Below, in pieces: positions 51,001 to 61,345 of a DNA stretch of 64,000 nucleotides. The DNA is from Saprospiraceae bacterium (lineage in GTDB: Bacteria; Bacteroidota; Bacteroidia; Chitinophagales; Saprospiraceae). Below the pieces are notes generated by a model. The model made no database searches and was not told where the DNA came from. It saw only the letters and a program-made list of their open reading frames with translations. The stretch lies in NCBI GenBank assembly GCA_021739645.1, contig JAIPBL010000012.1, positions 30,353 through 94,352 on the forward strand, written 5' to 3'. The position numbers and the translations under genes were made by a program. Positions within the stretch are counted from its first letter, which is position 1. The number at the start of each line of letters is the position of its first letter.

Positions 51001-52724
51001 TTGCAAATGAAGACATCAGCCCCTGCATTCACGCTCGGAGTCGGGTTCAAAAAGATGGCTACTTGGTCAGTGGTCGTACAACCGTTACCTGCGGTCACTG
51101 TGACGGTATAACTTGAGCTAGATGTTGGCGTGACCGTTTTTGAGGCACCAGTACCGAGCCCATTACTCCAGGTATAGTTAAATGGGCCTGGTGCGTTCGT
51201 TGCGAGTGCTGTAAGTGTTGCACTTGTGCCCCCACAAATGGCCACATCTGAGCCTGCATTCAGCGTGGCTGCAGGCTTAACTACCACCGTATATGCCGCC
51301 AACGGCGCACAGGTGGCAGGATATTGTGGTGCCGGTTTTACACAACCATATACATAATAGGTCGTGTTACTGGTTGTATTATTTGGAAAATTATTAGACG
51401 ACACGGTGCCCGTGCCATTTGTATTGGCATATTCCCCAAGCCATGTCTTTGCATCCGTTGATAAATATGGATTTGCTTGTAGCGCATCAAACCTGTAGTA
51501 TTCGATATAAGAGTATGGCGGGTTGGGCGCATTTGAAGTTGCGTTAAAAGTTACCGTTTCACCTTCACAAATTGTTCTGGCAACAGCATCATTGGGGGTT
51601 ATGGTTGGACAAAGGCAATCTTGGTCTTGGTTATCAACGAGGCCATCACCATCATCATCAATGTTATTGCCACATATTTCCACGGATTGTGGGCAATTAA
51701 TAGGGCCAGTCAAGTCCCATATTCTTCCGCCAAAATTAATGATATTACCATAAAAATAACCCGTCGTGCGGTTAATTTTTTGAATCATGCCACTGGACAA
51801 ACTTCCTGCCCATGTATTGCCATTTATATCAACGCCGATTTGCATTTCCGTTGGCAAATCATTTCTTATCAAAGTATATTGTGTAGTGTTCACATTATAC
51901 CGAAAGAAATAGCTGGTTCCCGCAGCAGCCATACCATATATAATGACATGCCCACCCTCAGCCGTGGCTATCATATCGCCCCAGGAAAGCTGGGTTGGAA
52001 TTGGCACATTCAAATTAACTGGCGCCCCTACACCGGACTTGCCATCCGCAGAAAGCTGCAAACGCCATATTTTTGACGAAGCGCCAGGATTCCCATTTTC
52101 AGTGCCGAGGTAAACATACCCGCCATAATACTCTCCCCCGCCGCTACTTAGGGATTCATTGCTGCCAATATACCCATTTAGGTCAAAAACTTGGCCGTGA
52201 GTCCCAGTGGCTGGCACCCAATAATAGACCTTTTTGTCCCTGCAATAATAGACGAGGTTCTTGTCTGCATTGGCTGCAAGGGCATTGAGGTTACCGGTAA
52301 CATAAGGGGAAGAAGTGGCAACGCTGCTGGAGCCGCCGGTGGCAAGGTTTACGCTCAAAATCTGGCCATTGTCCCTGGCTACCATCATCACGGTTTCCAA
52401 GCACCCACAATCGGGGTCGGCGCCATCAATGAAGCCGTCACCATCGTCGTCAATGCCGTTGGAGCAGTTCTCCGCCACCACCATTGGGGCCTCAAATTCG
52501 GCTGGTTGCGTGTTCGAAAAAGGTGAGGATAAGTGATACTTCCCGACAAATTTGATGCTTAACCGCTCCTTTAACAAGTCCATTTTTTGGGAGGCAAAGC
52601 TCAAAGGAGTGTGAGGCATTGGCTTCTCCATGGGGCTGTTTGCCATCGTCGGCAACAGCAGGATTGTCAACAGGAAAATGGATAGGACGCATACTTTTGG
52701 ATTTAGTGTTTGTGAAAGTCTCAT
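48072..52724 (-). CDS. Large secreted protein with lectin-like domains and GP-x-N loop C-terminus
   Basis: A 1550-residue protein from ATG 52724. After the signal peptide come a C-S-N-G-I-D-D-D-G-D-G motif (four copies overall), a propeller-like region (about 110-350), Ig/PKD-like units with GTGASKTVTP segments, a post-cadherin-like or Ig-like region with TCPGTVYTDRVVYNDGN, one HYR-like unit, and three H-type-lectin-like units (WKYVSFPITFASVPVVF and others). The C-terminal 270 residues comprise an MRDDLR segment, a VDWVFVEVRDS...VRHRNH domain, and a last module with two D-x-N-x-D-x-x-x-I-Y-Q-G-P loops. It has no T9SS type A or B domain that I can see. The same end is on the next gene and on the partial one. 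Confidence 0.9.
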   Translation of the reverse strand: MRLSQTLNPKVCVLSIFLLTILLLPTMANSPMEKPMPHTPLSFASQKMDLLKERLSIKFVGKYHLSSPFSNTQPAEFEAPMVVAENCSNGIDDDGDGFIDGADPDCGCLETVMMVARDNGQILSVNLATGGSSSVATSSPYVTGNLNALAANADKNLVYYCRDKKVYYWVPATGTHGQVFDLNGYIGSNESLSSGGGEYYGGYVYLGTENGNPGASSKIWRLQLSADGKSGVGAPVNLNVPIPTQLSWGDMIATAEGGHVIIYGMAAAGTSYFFRYNVNTTQYTLIRNDLPTEMQIGVDINGNTWAGSLSSGMIQKINRTTGYFYGNIINFGGRIWDLTGPINCPQSVEICGNNIDDDGDGLVDNQDQDCLCPTITPNDAVARTICEGETVTFNATSNAPNPPYSYIEYYRFDALQANPYLSTDAKTWLGEYANTNGTGTVSSNNFPNNTTSNTTYYVYGCVKPAPQYPATCAPLAAYTVVVKPAATLNAGSDVAICGGTSATLTALATNAPGPFNYTWSNGLGTGASKTVTPTSSSSYTVTVTAGNGCTTTDQVAIFLNPTPSVNAGADVFICNTEIATLTAVGSGGVGPYSFDWDNGLGSGAVKTVSPTSTKTYTVTITGSNGCVATDQVKVTVSNCVENCTNGIDDDGDGLVDCADQTCGITVESDSYFSICAGTPVSFTVSASGGSGVFTYVWDQGLGTGRTKTVTPLVSTNYTVTVTPSVGCTETKVVEVVVVNCPEDCTNGIDDDGDGLIDCADPDCTLVGAPHLVDDNYFTCPGTVYTDRVVYNDGNLQDPAYSITSLPSFGSVTIDGTGKFTYTPSGQNCGTDSFIYQVCNQSSGCCDVATVYIHFGDTQAPIMLNLPADITISCDDEVPAPTQVLAYDACPGIYMEYSEETTAHAVGACETFDVTRTWTATDLCGNMTIGKQVITVQDLTAPEIQRLYTLSNGKKLVSGNAALTSERWKYVSFPITFASVPVVFTQLTTEVENQAATVQLRNVSKQGFELRLTEQEASNGKHLPETVSWTAMEKGTAFNTSFALEAGSIANATSSPTAINFALAFSNAPGLIAMQQTTNEVDAATPRFQNLSSSGAQVFIDEESSKDGETIHGTESLAYLALKSGVDITDVNGDFIGETGTLNLTNAWASFPMQHRYTKPIVIMGGITLNDGDPVTIRVKAVTPTSFQARLQEWTYQDGNHGVEQVTYFILEGSIPADKGYYCEGKASNLVINQNIFAHDNCDNQLSFGQTEVEEMQATGMLTTRTWMAIDDCGKTTIANRNDTCTIAALRLKTILHGAFYGNGGGNLMRDDLRTKGMVPAQEPYTALTTFNHKGKGGGEAVQPSLLLVTGPDAIVDWVFVEVRDSANSALVLATRSALIQRDGDVVTADGSDLLIFPELQEGKYYVAVRHRNHAGIMTDATVQLNSIAPPLVDFTDPNFGIKGWNEAGKVVNGVRMQWAGDFNSDRKVIYQGPSNDIFYLFSRVVADPLNTSNLANFISSGYDRNDMNLDGRTIYQGPGNERATLLYYTVLSHPTNSSYLANFIVREHLP

Positions 52725-53245
52725 TTGCACACATGTGTTTAGTGTTTGTTGTTCCAAAAATCGATAAATATCGAAATCAGTGGGTCAAAAGTTCATTATA
52801 TACCTTTCATTATTGCGGATGCAACAACGAATAAATGAATCATTCAATTCCCAATAAAAAGCAAATAATGAGGTGTGGTGAGACTGTATTCGGAGAGGAA
52901 AGTAAACAAATGTAAATATAGCTGTTTTAGCGTAAAATTCTAATTATTATAGTTTTTATTTTTGATAATTTTTGTCACTGTTTTGAATTTATACTTCTCT
53001 ATACTCAACGTCATTCATACAGCGTAAATTAATTTCCTTGACTTTTATCTTTTCACGCCATGGTTGTTGTCATGGTTGTCGCCGCTTTTGGGAGGGCAGC
53101 GATGCCAAAAGCGGCGCCCAACCGTGACAACAACCATGACCTAAAAGGTCAAAAGTCAACAAATTTGGTGGCCAAGTTAGGGCGCAACTTCAAGTTGCAC
53201 CCTAACTATGCACTCGCCATTAATTCTAAATGCGCACATCTTTAA
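52725..53245. other. Spacer with two hairpin elements
   Basis: No gene. It holds the 53038-53159 inverted-repeat element and a 33-bp hairpin (53175-53207, AGTTAGGGCGCAACTT and partner) just past the 2599-residue gene, which might help end transcription. The rest, 52750-53030, is very AT-rich and should contain the promoter of the 1550-residue gene. Confidence 0.5.
53038..53159. repeat. 122-bp inverted-repeat element
   Basis: Ends TTGACTTTT and AAAAGTCAA. Inner arms, CATGGTTGTTGTCA and beyond, pair over more than 30 bp around a loop near GGGAGGGCAGCGATG. Preceded by the same GCGTAAAYTAA motif as seen at 47802. Confidence 0.7.
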
Positions 53246-56200
53246 TTATGGTATGAAATCCAACGCCATATAGTTGGCAATCATTGTAACATTATTTGGA
53301 TGTGAAAGTATCGAATAAAACAACAAGGAACTCCGGTCATTAAGGGGACCTTGGTAGATCGTTTTCCCGTCCATGTTAAAATCTTGCTGTACATATCCAG
53401 GCACAATAAAGTTGGCCAGGTTGTCCGAATTGTTCGCATCACCAACTACCCTGGAAAAGAGGTTGAACACATCATTGTATGGGCCTTGGTAGATGACCCT
53501 GCCATCCCCATTGTAATCGCCGCCCCAGAGGGTACGTTTTCCGTTGTTGATTTTGCCCGCACTGGCGCCGCCTTTGAGGTTTAAGCTTGTATCGTTAAAG
53601 TCAACCAATGGCGGACTGGCCAATGTCAGGTAAATTGGATCAAACGTGGTGACGCCCAAGTGGTTCCGATGCCGGACGGAAACGAAGTAGTCACCTTCCT
53701 CAATGGCAGGAAACACAATGACAGAGTCACCGTTCACGGACACAACCGAACCGTCACGTTTCAGCAGCACGGTGGCATAGCCCAATATATCGGCTTCGTT
53801 GGCAGCATTCCGCAGCTCCAAAAGCAGCCAGTCAACCACGGCCTCAGTACCCGATACTTGCAGCATCGTCGGACTCACCGTGCCTACATTGGCATTTACG
53901 GGTCCATCCGTGGCAGTGGTGCCGCCGCCGGTATTACCGCCGCCGCCCGTATTGCCACCTCCGCCAGTATTGCCGCCGCCAGTCTCAAATTCGTTAACCC
54001 CCATGCTACAGGAAGCTACCCAGTTGAAAATATTGGCACAATTCATCGTAGCTGGCAATGAAATGACAGGCACAGAAACCAGCCCTGACACACAATATTG
54101 CTCAACAGTTGCATTCCAAGTGCCCGAATTTAACAAGCCGCCATTTTCAATTAAAACGGAAAGTCCATTTCCATTAATGGTATTGCCAGCATCATTCTGG
54201 AAATTACCATTCACCACCCGGAACTTGCAGTTGGACACATACATGGAACCGTTTTTTTGGTTCTTAAAATTACCATTGACCGTTGCAGTTACGTTTATCA
54301 AGGTGTCCAAAACGCCAGCGAAGCCTCTTGAAAAATCAGTCCCGGCATTCACGCAGACGTTTTCCAATTTGCGCTTGCCACTTTCATGAGCAAACTCAAG
54401 CCCGGTTTTCACTTCACAGTTTTTCATATTTAGCTCACATGCGCCGCTCCACGTATAGAAATAGCCACTCACGTCAATAGAACTATTCGTGGCAAAAAGG
54501 GAGTTACCTTTCATTTTTATGTACCCGCTATTCAATTTTAGGCTGGCGTTGGTTATCCAAACTTTGGAGCCTGGTTTCAAATCCAAGTTGCCAGACAACA
54601 GTGTCACATGGTGCTCAATGCTGACAATGACGCTATTAATCCCATTAAGCGGAGGTATCAATCCGGTCTTCCAGGTGGCAGGACTGGTCCAGTTACCATC
54701 CGCAATGGTGCGGTAGGTGGCAGTAGCTGCACCGGTCGGCACCGGAAGAGGCGGAGGAGGACAGTCGCCCACGACATCGCCGTGGTCCAAATGCACTTGT
54801 AGCTCGCTTTCGTCAATCGTCATAGTCGCCTGGTCTGGCAGCCCAGAATGGTGGCAAATCGTCACCTGTACGTTGTTGTTTTGAACATACGGATAGGCAG
54901 GCAGTGCTGAGTAAGGTTCTGCCGTCGGTACATAGTTCAATTCACGCAGGTCGTCACGCATGGTATTGCCACCGCCATTCTGAAGCATAGCACCGTACAA
55001 CATGGACTTTACCTTGAGCGCAGCTACCTGACAGGTATCATTTCGGTTAATGACCGAGGTGTTGCCACAATCGTCGATGGCTGTCCAGGTCTGGTTGCGC
55101 ACAAGGCCGGTTGCCCCCTGCACGGACGACTCATTAAAGTTGAAAATAACCAAGTCGTCACAGTTGTCCAATGCAAAAACGTTGACATTGGCCTTCAAGC
55201 TTTCCCCATTGCCCCCGCAATAGAATTTGGCATTCGCAGGCACACTGCCCTCAACCACCATCCAGGAAACCATTTCAGGCGCATGGTTGCCGTCTTCGTA
55301 CTGCCACTCCTGTAGCCGTACCTCAAATTTATTGCTGGTCAGGTTCCGTACCCGCAGGGTCACCGGTTGGCCCTCGTTGATGGTTATGCCACCAACGATG
55401 ACTACTGGCTTGGTATATTTTCTGGCCAAATTGACCGTCGCCCAGGCATTGGTGACCTGCAACTGGCCAGCCTCCCCAAACACCTGGTCTTCATTGTCCA
55501 CCAACGGCGAATTTTGCTTGATGGCCAGGTAGGCCACCGTTTCGCCCAAGCGGGCCACTTCCGCATCCGCCGATTGTTCTTCTTGCCCAAAGACTTCAAC
55601 GCCGGTTCCCGTCAGGTTGAGGTGACGAAGGGTAGCCGGGTCAGATTGTTTGTTCGAAATAGAATTCGTGAAAAGCAATGGCGCTGCTGAATAAACTTGA
55701 GAGAAGTTGATTTGATCCGCTGTTTCATCAACATTGGCCAAAGAACCTGCCTCCCATTTCAAATTGCCGTTCTGTACATCTGCATCCATCGCTATCCAGG
55801 AAACACTTTCGAGGCCATGCTTGGCATCCAGCGCCTCCTCTTCCCGGAGTCGCACCTCGAATCCCTGCATTGATAGGTTGCGTATTTGCGTAGCTACTGG
55901 TGTAGCATCAGCATTGGTAGCGATGTTGGCAAAAAGCACGGGAGCCACCCTGAAGGTGATTGGAAACTTAACATATTTCCAGTCGTGGGTAACCCGTTGT
56001 GCAAGGCCTGCCACCAGTTTGGCCCCACCTTCCAGCGTGTATACCTGGAAAATCTCTGGTTTTATCTGGTCCAGCACCGTGATGACCTGGTCATCGGTTG
56101 CGGCGTTGCCGCAAAAATCGGTGGCCGTCCAGGTCCGGGTAATCGTGTAGGAGCCACATTCGCCGATATATGTCTGGTTAGAGGTTTCCTCGTAGTCCAT

Positions 56201-59200
56201 GTAAATGCCGGGGCACTGGTCAAAAGCCGTGACCACCGATGCCGGAGGCACCGCATCATCGCAGCTGATCGTCAGGTCAGCTGGCACGTTGGTCAGCACG
56301 GGCAGGGTGTTGTCGCCCAAGGTCATTGTCACTACCGCTGTTTGGCAACAACCCGAGGGTTGGTTACAAACCTGGTAGGTGAAATAGTCCGTCTGACACA
56401 GGAACGAGTTGGGGATATAGGTAAACTTGCCCGTCCAGTCAATGGTGACCGTGCCGTATTGCGGCGGTACCACGATTGAAAACAACGGGTTGTTGATGTT
56501 TCCGTCGTTGTAGGTTACCCGGTTGGAGTAGGTCATGCCCGGGCACGTCGTATAGCTGTCATCTACCAGCACTGGTGCCGTAACGCCAGAGCAATCAGGG
56601 TCAGCACAGTCTATCAGTCCGTCGCCGTCGTCGTCAATGCCGTTTGTGCAGTCTTCGCCGCAAAGCATTATCACCACCGCAATCTGGTCAACACTGGTAC
56701 AGCCCGAGGCCGATGTCACCGTGACCGTGTAGGTGGTGTTGACCAGTGGCGTCACTGTTTTTGTCGCCCCGTTGCCGAGACCGTTCGACCATGCGTAGTT
56801 GAACGGCGCACTGCCCCCCGTTACGCCCACGCTGAGGAGGGCCGGGGTGCCGGGACAGATGGTAATATCCGAGCCAGCATTAGCCGAAGGGCCACAATCT
56901 GAATCGGCACAGTCCACCAGGCCATCGCCATCGTCATCGAGGCCGTTGTTGCAGATTTCGGCGCACGGCGCCACGGTCACCGTTTTTTGGGCGGTGCTGA
57001 AACAGCCGTTGGAGCTGGACACCGTCACGGTGTAGGTCGTGGTAGCGCCCGGCGTTACCGATTGCGAAGCACCGGAGATGCCGTTGCTCCAAACATAGGT
57101 ATAGGGCGAAGGCGCACCAGAGCCAGTAGCCGCCAATGTGGTCGAACTACCGGTACAGATGGAAATATTTGCGCCAGCATTCGCTGTTGGTACGGCGTTT
57201 ATCGAGACCATGACCTGGTCGGTGGCGGTGCAGCCACCTGCATTCGTCACGGTGACGGTGTAAGTTGTGGCACTCGTTGGAGAAACGACCTTTGAAGCAC
57301 CGCTGCCAAGGCCATTTGACCAGTTGTAGGTGGTGCCGCCCGTGGCGGTCAAGGTCGTTGAAAGCCCTCCGCAAATGGTTATATCAGCGCCTGCGTTCGC
57401 CGCAACTGAGCCAATGGTCAGATAAGCGGCAGTAGAATTTACGCTCTCACAACCGTTGCCAGCGGCGCTGACGACAACGCGGTAGTAGCCATTGGTAGTC
57501 AACGCTGGTGTCGTGTAGCTGCTGGATGTGGCCCCATTGATGTCGGACCATTGACCATTGCCATTGCTATTGTATTGCCATTGATAAGTAAGGCTTGGGG
57601 TACCACCCGTTGCTGTCACGCTCAGGGTCGTCGTTCCGCCAGTACAAAAGGTAGCACTCACAGGTTGGGAAGTAATGGTGGGATCTGGTGTTACAGTCAC
57701 CAGTACCTGATTAGTGGCCGTACAGCCATTGGTGCTGGTCACTGTCACCGTGTAGGTGGTTGTGCCAGCAGGAGTTACCGTTTTAGAAGCGCCACTGCCA
57801 AGGCTGTTGCTCCAGGCGTAGGTGTACGGACTGACGCCTCCCGTTGCACTTGCTGTAAGCGATGTGCTACCACCGACGCAGAGTGTTGAAATAGTTGCGC
57901 TGACACTAGCTGCCAGGCCGAGGCTGCAATCGGAGTCAGCACAATCAGCAAGGCCGTCACCGTCGTCGTCAATGCCGTTGTTGCAAATTTCTGTATTGGT
58001 CTTGAACCCAAAAATATGGTCACAATCAGCCGTGCCGGACGCTGTAAAAGAAGCCGTGGCAGTGGCAGGTGTTGTCAATTGAGTAAAAGGCGGTAGCGTA
58101 TTGGCCTCAAGCCTCACTACATATTTTTCCGTGTTGTTCAACGTATAGTTGATGACCAACCTCGGTGCCTGGGTGCTGTTGTTATTGGTTTCATAAGATT
58201 TTGCTTCCACGTTGTTTGAACCTGTGGAAATCAGAATAAAGGCCATTTTGCCATTCGAGTAGGCACCATAGGTGTTCACCAATTCTTGCACGACATTTTT
58301 GATGTCTGCGGATTGGTACTCGTTATCTGATGTCCACCCCCCTACTGTCCAAGCTGTTTTTGCCGTGGTACGGGTTCTACTGGTAACGTTGGAATTCGAG
58401 CAAAAGGTTGAAGGGCTGGAGGTCTTATTGGCATATACATCCACACTGCCGGAGTTGCTTTGATTCGCCTTAGCAACAAAATAAAGGTATGCATTCGTAA
58501 TAGTAGCCCCAGCCGGAATTGTTATTCCCGTAAAGCGAAGGCCAATATCCTTGTCCTTTCCAAATTGGATTTTGTTTTCGCTGTTATTGCCATCCCTTCC
58601 ATCGTTACATCCAGTATTTATCCTATCATCATAAGTTGCAACGAAACTAGGGTTGACGGTGAAAGCGTATTTCCCAGAACTGTCAGATACTTTGGTGTCC
58701 AATTGTGTGTCGCCAGCATCAACTGCACCGTTTGAGTTGACATCCTTGAACAAGGTAAGGGTCACACCTGATTGGATGCTTTCGCCATTGTCGTAAACCT
58801 GGTTACTGTTGGAATCTTCAAATACTGCTCCGGTAATATTGTTTTGCCCAGTGGAATTGCCACAATTCCCAATATTAAAGCAATCAACATCTGCGTAATC
58901 TATAAACCCGTCACCATCGTCGTCCAGCCCATTCGTACAGATTTCAAAATTTGGGCAGTTTAGGACATCTATTTCCGCTACAGATGTCCAAGGATTTCCG
59001 GAAGCTTCGGAAGTTGCCCTTAAGCGTATGTACCGTGCAGAAGTAACCGTAAATTGTACTTCTTTCGCACTGTAATTTGAATACGTCCAAAGGCCAGACA
59101 CCAAAGGAGTACCCCAATTCACACCATCTTGACTGAGGTAAAACTCAAAATTTGCGATTCGGCCATTCACACCGGATTGACGAGGAAGACACCTAAATCC

Positions 59201-61045
59201 ACCGATATTTTTGGATGAGCCTAAATCTATCTGTATCTCATGGGGCAATGGGTCATTTCCGTTATTCCATTTCGAATGCCAAAAAGTGTTGGTATTCCCA
59301 TCGAAAGCGTTGGTAGCTGCACCATTTTCACCAACCGTTTCCTGGCTGTCAACATATTTAAGCACCCAATCTGTTTTTGGGAGTGCAACCAAACTTCCAC
59401 AACAATCTGGATCGTTGGCATCTATCAAGCCGTCACCATCATCGTCAATACCATTATTGCATATCTCATGGTCAGGGGGAAGAATTGTAATTTGAATAGG
59501 CTTGAAACTAGTTCGAAATCCACAACCATCGCTCACAATCAATTGAATTGTACAAGTTGTTGAAGTGCTAACAGTTGGTGCAGTAAAGCTTGAACTTGCA
59601 CTATTTGCATTGCTAAATATGCCACCGCAAGATGATGTCCATGTATAGGTATAACTCCCAGAACCACCCGTCGCAGCGGCGGAAAATAAGTAGGATTGAC
59701 CAGAATAGGCAACAGATGGAACAACCGTGACAGGTTTTATGGACTTGTCCTCTAACGCCATGAAACTGAAGTTAAAGAAAGTCCGTTGTGCTGCAATATT
59801 TGGTTCATTATTGCTTTTTGCAATGTCGTGCCCACCGGTGTAATCAATGTACCCCCTGCTGCTGTTTCCAAACGCATAGCCAAAGGCCAATTTTGCTGCA
59901 GGCCCATTCGATAGGGTACCCAAATCGCTTTGAGCAGGATCCCAAACTCCAACGATAGTACTTGGCCTCCAACCGACTGTTGGAAGATAAACCTGTTCTG
60001 CTCCACTTTCTTGACCACCATCCAATGAACCTAAAAACTGCATTATTGGGTGGTTATGATTTGAAGAATAGGAATAGGGCGGATTGCCATCGTCGTGGTT
60101 TCCTGATGGCACAGCTGGATTTGTCGCCGGTGCAATCGGATCTTGCATTAGAAAATTAAGGCGTTGAGATGGATTGCTAGGGTTAACTGAGTTTTCCATT
60201 TCACTGACTGCCTTACATCCAGCCCAAATTGCGCCCCTACACCCACCATTTGCCTCGCTGTCATTCCACGTCAACAAGTTGGAGTGGGTACTCCATGTTG
60301 GGTCAGCATGGGGCATTACAAATAAATCGTTGCAGCAATTCAGGTCACTAGGCAACACCCAATTATAGGCTGAACTTGGAATTCCAGCATTTTGCAAAAA
60401 ATCTTCGGCTATTGAGCCATTCTGTTGGTCAAGCGTCCAATGCATCGAATAGTTTAATTCCCTATCAACTGGAACGGTAATATCATAAGCAGTGGTGACT
60501 CCAACTACCCCAAGCGATTGCCAGTTTGCTATTTTTGCATTCACTTCTGCTGTACGATATTCTACTGAAATAATGAAAGGCCCGCCCCTGAAGTCGGTGC
60601 CATTATAAGTAAAATCAATGCCATCATTTGCCTTTGCAGGATTTATTGACCAGATTATAGGAACATGATGATTTTCGATTAAATCCCAAATTAGGCCATA
60701 AGGTTTTAAGGCGTTATCCACCGTTTGGGGTTGAACACCCATATTAATAATGAAGGAACCTGACGCTATCGTCTGGTATTCGACCATTGCGAATGGAGGA
60801 TTGTCACCATTAGCGTTTAAGCTTTCTGCCCCCATAAACGGCAAAGGGCCAACATCGGTGGATGTGGCCTTCCCCATCTTTTCAAAGACAGGTAGTTTTA
60901 GCGAAGAAAAAAGTGAATTTGGAAATGTTTCCTTGAATTCGGGTGGGCAATCGCTGTCGGGTCCATGACCAAGCATGGTGACAGGTAATAGGCAAACTAT
61001 GGATATAGTTCGCAGAACCCTTGATAGTGTTTGTGTTGGCCTCAT
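53246..61045 (-). CDS. Very large secreted protein: discoidin, DNRLRE-like, lectin-like domains
   Basis: A 2599-residue protein. Signal peptide, then an unrecognised N-terminal domain (about 30-430), Ig-like unit, F5/8 type C (discoidin) domain (about 550-690), SdrD B-like segment, DNRLRE-like domain (about 800-970), several Ig/PKD-like units (about 1018-1470), one HYR-like unit, H-type-lectin-like units (about 1660-1935), MRDDLR segment, a beta-helix-like insert absent from the 1550-residue paralogue (about 2050-2340), a GGGNT linker, a VDWLLLELRN...VRHRNH domain and two D-x-N-x-D-G-x-x-I-Y-Q-G-P loops at the end. Five C-x-N-G-(I/L)-D-D-D-G-D-G motifs separate the parts. Surface binding of glycans is inferred from the discoidin and lectin-like parts. 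No standard T9SS end is seen. Confidence 0.9.
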   Translation of the reverse strand: MRPTQTLSRVLRTISIVCLLPVTMLGHGPDSDCPPEFKETFPNSLFSSLKLPVFEKMGKATSTDVGPLPFMGAESLNANGDNPPFAMVEYQTIASGSFIINMGVQPQTVDNALKPYGLIWDLIENHHVPIIWSINPAKANDGIDFTYNGTDFRGGPFIISVEYRTAEVNAKIANWQSLGVVGVTTAYDITVPVDRELNYSMHWTLDQQNGSIAEDFLQNAGIPSSAYNWVLPSDLNCCNDLFVMPHADPTWSTHSNLLTWNDSEANGGCRGAIWAGCKAVSEMENSVNPSNPSQRLNFLMQDPIAPATNPAVPSGNHDDGNPPYSYSSNHNHPIMQFLGSLDGGQESGAEQVYLPTVGWRPSTIVGVWDPAQSDLGTLSNGPAAKLAFGYAFGNSSRGYIDYTGGHDIAKSNNEPNIAAQRTFFNFSFMALEDKSIKPVTVVPSVAYSGQSYLFSAAATGGSGSYTYTWTSSCGGIFSNANSASSSFTAPTVSTSTTCTIQLIVSDGCGFRTSFKPIQITILPPDHEICNNGIDDDGDGLIDANDPDCCGSLVALPKTDWVLKYVDSQETVGENGAATNAFDGNTNTFWHSKWNNGNDPLPHEIQIDLGSSKNIGGFRCLPRQSGVNGRIANFEFYLSQDGVNWGTPLVSGLWTYSNYSAKEVQFTVTSARYIRLRATSEASGNPWTSVAEIDVLNCPNFEICTNGLDDDGDGFIDYADVDCFNIGNCGNSTGQNNITGAVFEDSNSNQVYDNGESIQSGVTLTLFKDVNSNGAVDAGDTQLDTKVSDSSGKYAFTVNPSFVATYDDRINTGCNDGRDGNNSENKIQFGKDKDIGLRFTGITIPAGATITNAYLYFVAKANQSNSGSVDVYANKTSSPSTFCSNSNVTSRTRTTAKTAWTVGGWTSDNEYQSADIKNVVQELVNTYGAYSNGKMAFILISTGSNNVEAKSYETNNNSTQAPRLVINYTLNNTEKYVVRLEANTLPPFTQLTTPATATASFTASGTADCDHIFGFKTNTEICNNGIDDDGDGLADCADSDCSLGLAASVSATISTLCVGGSTSLTASATGGVSPYTYAWSNSLGSGASKTVTPAGTTTYTVTVTSTNGCTATNQVLVTVTPDPTITSQPVSATFCTGGTTTLSVTATGGTPSLTYQWQYNSNGNGQWSDINGATSSSYTTPALTTNGYYRVVVSAAGNGCESVNSTAAYLTIGSVAANAGADITICGGLSTTLTATGGTTYNWSNGLGSGASKVVSPTSATTYTVTVTNAGGCTATDQVMVSINAVPTANAGANISICTGSSTTLAATGSGAPSPYTYVWSNGISGASQSVTPGATTTYTVTVSSSNGCFSTAQKTVTVAPCAEICNNGLDDDGDGLVDCADSDCGPSANAGSDITICPGTPALLSVGVTGGSAPFNYAWSNGLGNGATKTVTPLVNTTYTVTVTSASGCTSVDQIAVVIMLCGEDCTNGIDDDGDGLIDCADPDCSGVTAPVLVDDSYTTCPGMTYSNRVTYNDGNINNPLFSIVVPPQYGTVTIDWTGKFTYIPNSFLCQTDYFTYQVCNQPSGCCQTAVVTMTLGDNTLPVLTNVPADLTISCDDAVPPASVVTAFDQCPGIYMDYEETSNQTYIGECGSYTITRTWTATDFCGNAATDDQVITVLDQIKPEIFQVYTLEGGAKLVAGLAQRVTHDWKYVKFPITFRVAPVLFANIATNADATPVATQIRNLSMQGFEVRLREEEALDAKHGLESVSWIAMDADVQNGNLKWEAGSLANVDETADQINFSQVYSAAPLLFTNSISNKQSDPATLRHLNLTGTGVEVFGQEEQSADAEVARLGETVAYLAIKQNSPLVDNEDQVFGEAGQLQVTNAWATVNLARKYTKPVVIVGGITINEGQPVTLRVRNLTSNKFEVRLQEWQYEDGNHAPEMVSWMVVEGSVPANAKFYCGGNGESLKANVNVFALDNCDDLVIFNFNESSVQGATGLVRNQTWTAIDDCGNTSVINRNDTCQVAALKVKSMLYGAMLQNGGGNTMRDDLRELNYVPTAEPYSALPAYPYVQNNNVQVTICHHSGLPDQATMTIDESELQVHLDHGDVVGDCPPPPLPVPTGAATATYRTIADGNWTSPATWKTGLIPPLNGINSVIVSIEHHVTLLSGNLDLKPGSKVWITNASLKLNSGYIKMKGNSLFATNSSIDVSGYFYTWSGACELNMKNCEVKTGLEFAHESGKRKLENVCVNAGTDFSRGFAGVLDTLINVTATVNGNFKNQKNGSMYVSNCKFRVVNGNFQNDAGNTINGNGLSVLIENGGLLNSGTWNATVEQYCVSGLVSVPVISLPATMNCANIFNWVASCSMGVNEFETGGGNTGGGGNTGGGGNTGGGTTATDGPVNANVGTVSPTMLQVSGTEAVVDWLLLELRNAANEADILGYATVLLKRDGSVVSVNGDSVIVFPAIEEGDYFVSVRHRNHLGVTTFDPIYLTLASPPLVDFNDTSLNLKGGASAGKINNGKRTLWGGDYNGDGRVIYQGPYNDVFNLFSRVVGDANNSDNLANFIVPGYVQQDFNMDGKTIYQGPLNDRSSLLFYSILSHPNNVTMIANYMALDFIP

Positions 61046-61345
61046 CTTAAGTGTATTTGTTTGTTCATTACATCATACTTGTATATGCTGACTTCTGTCA
61101 GTCACACCATTTAGCATGGAAAATCGAAAAATCTAATTTTTTGAAAAGGGAGAATTCGAGAGGGAAGTCTGCGAACCGTAAACCGGGCATATTCCATGCC
61201 AAAACTGCTTTTTATTCTGCTATCGAAAAAAATACTTGGATATTTATAGGTGTAATATTAAACGTACCATTGCTTCTGGGAACGCAGCCCAACACCAAAA
61301 CATCGGCTCATCTGTGAATTTTTTAGTCAAAAAATCTACTTGAGA

